From positions 1 through 37,911 of the forward strand of contig CAIUOC010000044.1 in assembly GCA_903900685.1 (NCBI GenBank): a DNA stretch of 37,911 bases, given 5' to 3'. The stretch comes from an uncultured Candidatus Saccharibacteria bacterium (GTDB lineage Bacteria > Patescibacteriota > Saccharimonadia > Saccharimonadales > UBA4665). The notes below the pieces were generated by a model. It saw only the letters and a list, made by a program, of their open reading frames with translations, was not told the DNA's origin and ran no database searches. Shown here one piece after another: positions 35,140 to 37,911 of this stretch. The position numbers and the translations under genes are program-made. The stretch's first letter is position 1. Every line of letters begins with the position of its first letter.

Positions 35140-36892
35140 TTATTAGCCCCTTATTAATTCTTAATAGTTTATCTAGTTCTTTTGCTTGATTTAATAATAT
35201 TTTTGAATCGGGTGTAGTGGAATTTTTAAGTTTGTCAGAAATTACTTGTTTTTTATTTTTAACGTATTGTTGTATGATTTTGGCCTGAAGTAGGCTTGCT
35301 TCGTAATGAAGTTCAGTATTATCTTGAATTTTATATAATTCATCGTACTGTAATAACAATACTTTAATATAGTCTTCGATATTTTGCAAGTCGGAGGGTA
35401 CTATTTCATAACTAACTATTTCGGGGTTGAGTACTAGAAAATTAAATAAAGTTTTTGCTGAATCGCCTAAAAACATATCTACTAGCATAGGTTCAAGTAA
35501 AATTCTTAATTCACTGTTACTAATTAATAAACCTAAAAAGTGATTTTGATACCTATCAAGATCATAAGTACGACCATTATCATCGTTGCTTTTTTGTTTT
35601 TTTCTTAAAGTTGGTGTATCGGTCTTATTGTTTTCAAGCTTTTCAGATAAAGCACTTTTTGAAACATCAATTGTTTTAGCTAACTTACTAAGATAGTGAT
35701 CTTTCTCGACTGGATCATCAATATTTTTAATGACTCGAAGGATAATATCGCTAAATTGCCTTTTACCCTGTCCAGAATTCAAGTCAATAATGTTTTGGTA
35801 ATAATCGACTAGCCAATCAACGGCATAAATTGGTTGTTCGATGGTTTTTAGCCATGCATCCTTATTAACTTTTATCAACTCATCAGGATCCTTGCCTTCT
35901 GAAATATTTATCATAGATAGGCTAACTCCGACTTTAGATGCAATTGGAATTGCTCGCTCAGTAGCATTAATGCCAGCCTGATCTCGATCAAAACACAGTC
36001 TTATGTCTGAAGTAAATCGATTAAGCCCTTTCAAGTGATACTCAGTTAGAGCAGTTCCAGCGGTTGCAACTACCTGATTAATACCAGCTTGATAAGAACT
36101 AATGACATCCATATTTCCTTCAACAACAACTACATAATTTAATTTTCTAATCGCTTCTTTGGCCTTATCTAGCCCGAATATGTGTCGACTTTTATCGTAA
36201 AGCAATGTCTGCGGGGTATTTATGTATTTCGGGCCGTTACCACTGGATAATAACTCTCTAGCGGTAAATCCAATTGTTCTTCCTGTCTGATCAGCCAACG
36301 GAATCATGATACGGCCCCTAAACATATCTATCATCCGACCATCATATATAACCCCAAGTCCAGCCGATTTTATAAGGTTTTCTGGTGTGCCCTTCTTTTT
36401 TAGATAATCTGTTAGTGCAGATCTTGAATTTGGAGAATAACCGATCTTAAAAGCCAGGGCTGTAGGTTTGTCTATTGACCTTTTTTTGAATACATATTCT
36501 TGAGCAGATATATTTTTAGATAAGTGTATCTGATAGAACTTTGTAGCAATTTCTAAAATTTCATAAAGTTTGTCTTTAGTTTTAGAGTCATTTCTATATG
36601 TTTTAGAGTCATACTTAGTTAAATCAATTCCTGCCTGTCGAGCCAGTAATTCTAAGGCGCCCCTGAAATCTAATCCTTCCATCTCCATAATAAAGCTAAA
36701 AACATTGCCGCCCTTGCCACTACTAAAATCATGCCATATTTGTTTCTCAGGACTAACGATGAAACTTGGAGATTTTTCAGAATTAAAAGGACTTAGGCCT
36801 TTAAAGTTACGTCCGGCTCTTTTTAGTTGGACATACTGAGAAACAATATCCTCAATTGAAATTCTTTCTTTAATTTCATCTATAGCACTCAT
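35132..36892 (-). CDS. dnaG: DNA primase with a CHC2-like domain lacking zinc ligands
   Basis: [44 protein letters not shown] ... [43 protein letters not shown]. Confidence 0.96.
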   Translation of the reverse strand: MSAIDEIKERISIEDIVSQYVQLKRAGRNFKGLSPFNSEKSPSFIVSPEKQIWHDFSSGKGGNVFSFIMEMEGLDFRGALELLARQAGIDLTKYDSKTYRNDSKTKDKLYEILEIATKFYQIHLSKNISAQEYVFKKRSIDKPTALAFKIGYSPNSRSALTDYLKKKGTPENLIKSAGLGVIYDGRMIDMFRGRIMIPLADQTGRTIGFTARELLSSGNGPKYINTPQTLLYDKSRHIFGLDKAKEAIRKLNYVVVVEGNMDVISSYQAGINQVVATAGTALTEYHLKGLNRFTSDIRLCFDRDQAGINATERAIPIASKVGVSLSMINISEGKDPDELIKVNKDAWLKTIEQPIYAVDWLVDYYQNIIDLNSGQGKRQFSDIILRVIKNIDDPVEKDHYLSKLAKTIDVSKSALSEKLENNKTDTPTLRKKQKSNDDNGRTYDLDRYQNHFLGLLISNSELRILLEPMLVDMFLGDSAKTLFNFLVLNPEIVSYEIVPSDLQNIEDYIKVLLLQYDELYKIQDNTELHYEASLLQAKIIQQYVKNKKQVISDKLKNSTTPDSKILLNQAKELDKLLRINKGLIND

Positions 36893-36956
36893 ATATATAT
36901 TATTGTACGCTAAAGTTGCTTGAGCTCATGAAGTCAGTTATGCTTAAATGTAATAT

Positions 36957-37592
36957 ATGCAGCCAAACCAACCATCAAATCAGACTTCTAAAAGTAATCC
37001 TTATTTTTTTTTGAATGAAACTCCAGAATCAACAAAATCTAGTCCTGGCAAAAATTTAATTCCATCTAAGGGAAGTATGAAATCTCGGATTATATTAGTT
37101 GGCTTTGGCTTAATTTTTATTATTATCGTTGTTATTATTATTAACTCTATTATGTCAGGTGCAAAAAATGGCAATCAGTTAACCTTTGCTAACGTAGTTC
37201 AGGACCAATCTATACTATTAAGTATTGCCGATTCGGGAACAAAAAACTCAGCCACTATACCAATTTTAAATTTATCTGGAACAACTAAATTAGCAATAAC
37301 TCGTGATCAGGGTCAACTTCTAAGCGTTTTAAGCTCAAGTGGAGTGACTATATCAAGTAAAGATACTAAATTTCAGAACCCAATAGTAAACTCTAATTTA
37401 AGTAATGCATTATTAAATGGCGAATATAATGGCGCTTTTTTAACCAACTATCAAGATTCAGTTAATACTTATTTGCAAGATATTCAAAAAGCATATCCGG
37501 GCGCTAATCCAAGTGAGAAAAAAGTCCTCGACCAGATATATAATCAAGGTAAGTTACTACTTGAAGGCGTAAAAAATATTTCTTCTATTTAA
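36957..37592 (+). CDS. Hypothetical single-pass membrane protein with extracytoplasmic domain
   Basis: Cytosolic Asn/Ser-rich N-terminus, TM RIILVGFGLIFIIIVVIIINSIM, soluble C-terminal domain. Confidence 0.75.
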   Translation: MQPNQPSNQTSKSNPYFFLNETPESTKSSPGKNLIPSKGSMKSRIILVGFGLIFIIIVVIIINSIMSGAKNGNQLTFANVVQDQSILLSIADSGTKNSATIPILNLSGTTKLAITRDQGQLLSVLSSSGVTISSKDTKFQNPIVNSNLSNALLNGEYNGAFLTNYQDSVNTYLQDIQKAYPGANPSEKKVLDQIYNQGKLLLEGVKNISSI

Positions 37593-37911
37593 TTTGTTTA
37601 GTGATCTCATATGAATGTCTTATTAGATCTCTAATTTCATTGATAGATAATTGACCGCTAAGAATAACAGTTATCCATTTATTGGGATTTAAATCTTTAC
37701 CGTTAAGCACTGATTCATATTTATCTTTCAAATGCTTTGCTAGTAGTCGGTCACAGCGAAGGCTAATCTGTAATGGATTAAGATCCTTATACAAAAGCAC
37801 AAACATTTCCTCGTTCAAAGAATAGACTTCTATATCATCACCGTAAGGACTTGATTTCGTAATATCTGGATATACATTTAATAGTTTTTTAATTGATTTA
37901 ATATCTAACAT
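37585..37911 (-). CDS. MmcQ/YjbR-like (DUF419) protein
   Basis: LLNVYPDITKSSPYGDDIEVYSLNEEMFVLLYKDLNPLQISLRCDRLLAKHLKDKYESVLNGKDLNPNKWITVILSG; starts exactly at the window edge, so may extend. Confidence 0.7.
   Translation of the reverse strand: MLDIKSIKKLLNVYPDITKSSPYGDDIEVYSLNEEMFVLLYKDLNPLQISLRCDRLLAKHLKDKYESVLNGKDLNPNKWITVILSGQLSINEIRDLIRHSYEITKQIK

Noticed and set aside
1-37911. Alternative genetic code (TGA = Gly, as in SR1/Gracilibacteria)
   Set aside because: Conserved genes terminate at TGA in the right place (for example ftsK TGA at 15261-15263), and long conserved ORFs contain no in-frame TGA.
1-37911. tRNA, rRNA, tmRNA, RNase P or CRISPR arrays
   Set aside because: No T-loop/CCA-like blocks, rRNA signatures, or regularly spaced repeats were recognised; Rfam/tRNAscan would be decisive.

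Overview
AT-rich window that reads as a compact bacterial chromosome segment, most likely Candidatus Saccharibacteria (TM7)/CPR, standard bacterial code with TGA as stop. Taxonomy is inferred from gene content and style, not computed. Backbone: ychF, Crp/Fnr regulator, S4-less tlyA, efp, rpsR-ssb-rpsF, ftsK, rnj-udg-pnp-rpsO-truB, rpsT, holA-mutM, polA-kinase-rpoD-dnaG. Accessory part (about 1-10 kb): a large surface protein open at the left edge that is missing from the ORF track, a putative EndoU ribonuclease toxin with a candidate immunity gene, a glycan transfer cassette, and a TraB-like orphan. An IS1595-like element sits at about 18.6-19.6 kb. Most notable observations: (i) a free-standing EndoU toxin plus downstream orphan; (ii) loss of metal ligands in DnaG (all four Zn ligands) and in the family-4 UDG (three of four Fe-S cysteines); (iii) recurrent -10 boxes 6-10 nt before start codons, suggesting widespread leaderless mRNAs, including an 18-bp divergent promoter built on the palindrome TACAATTGTA; (iv) convergent genes that almost always overlap or abut at their 3' ends; (v) EF-P with Arg at the modification site; (vi) a DHH-family protein whose DHH motif is replaced by SNS. 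Everything is from reading the sequence; no searches or folding were run.
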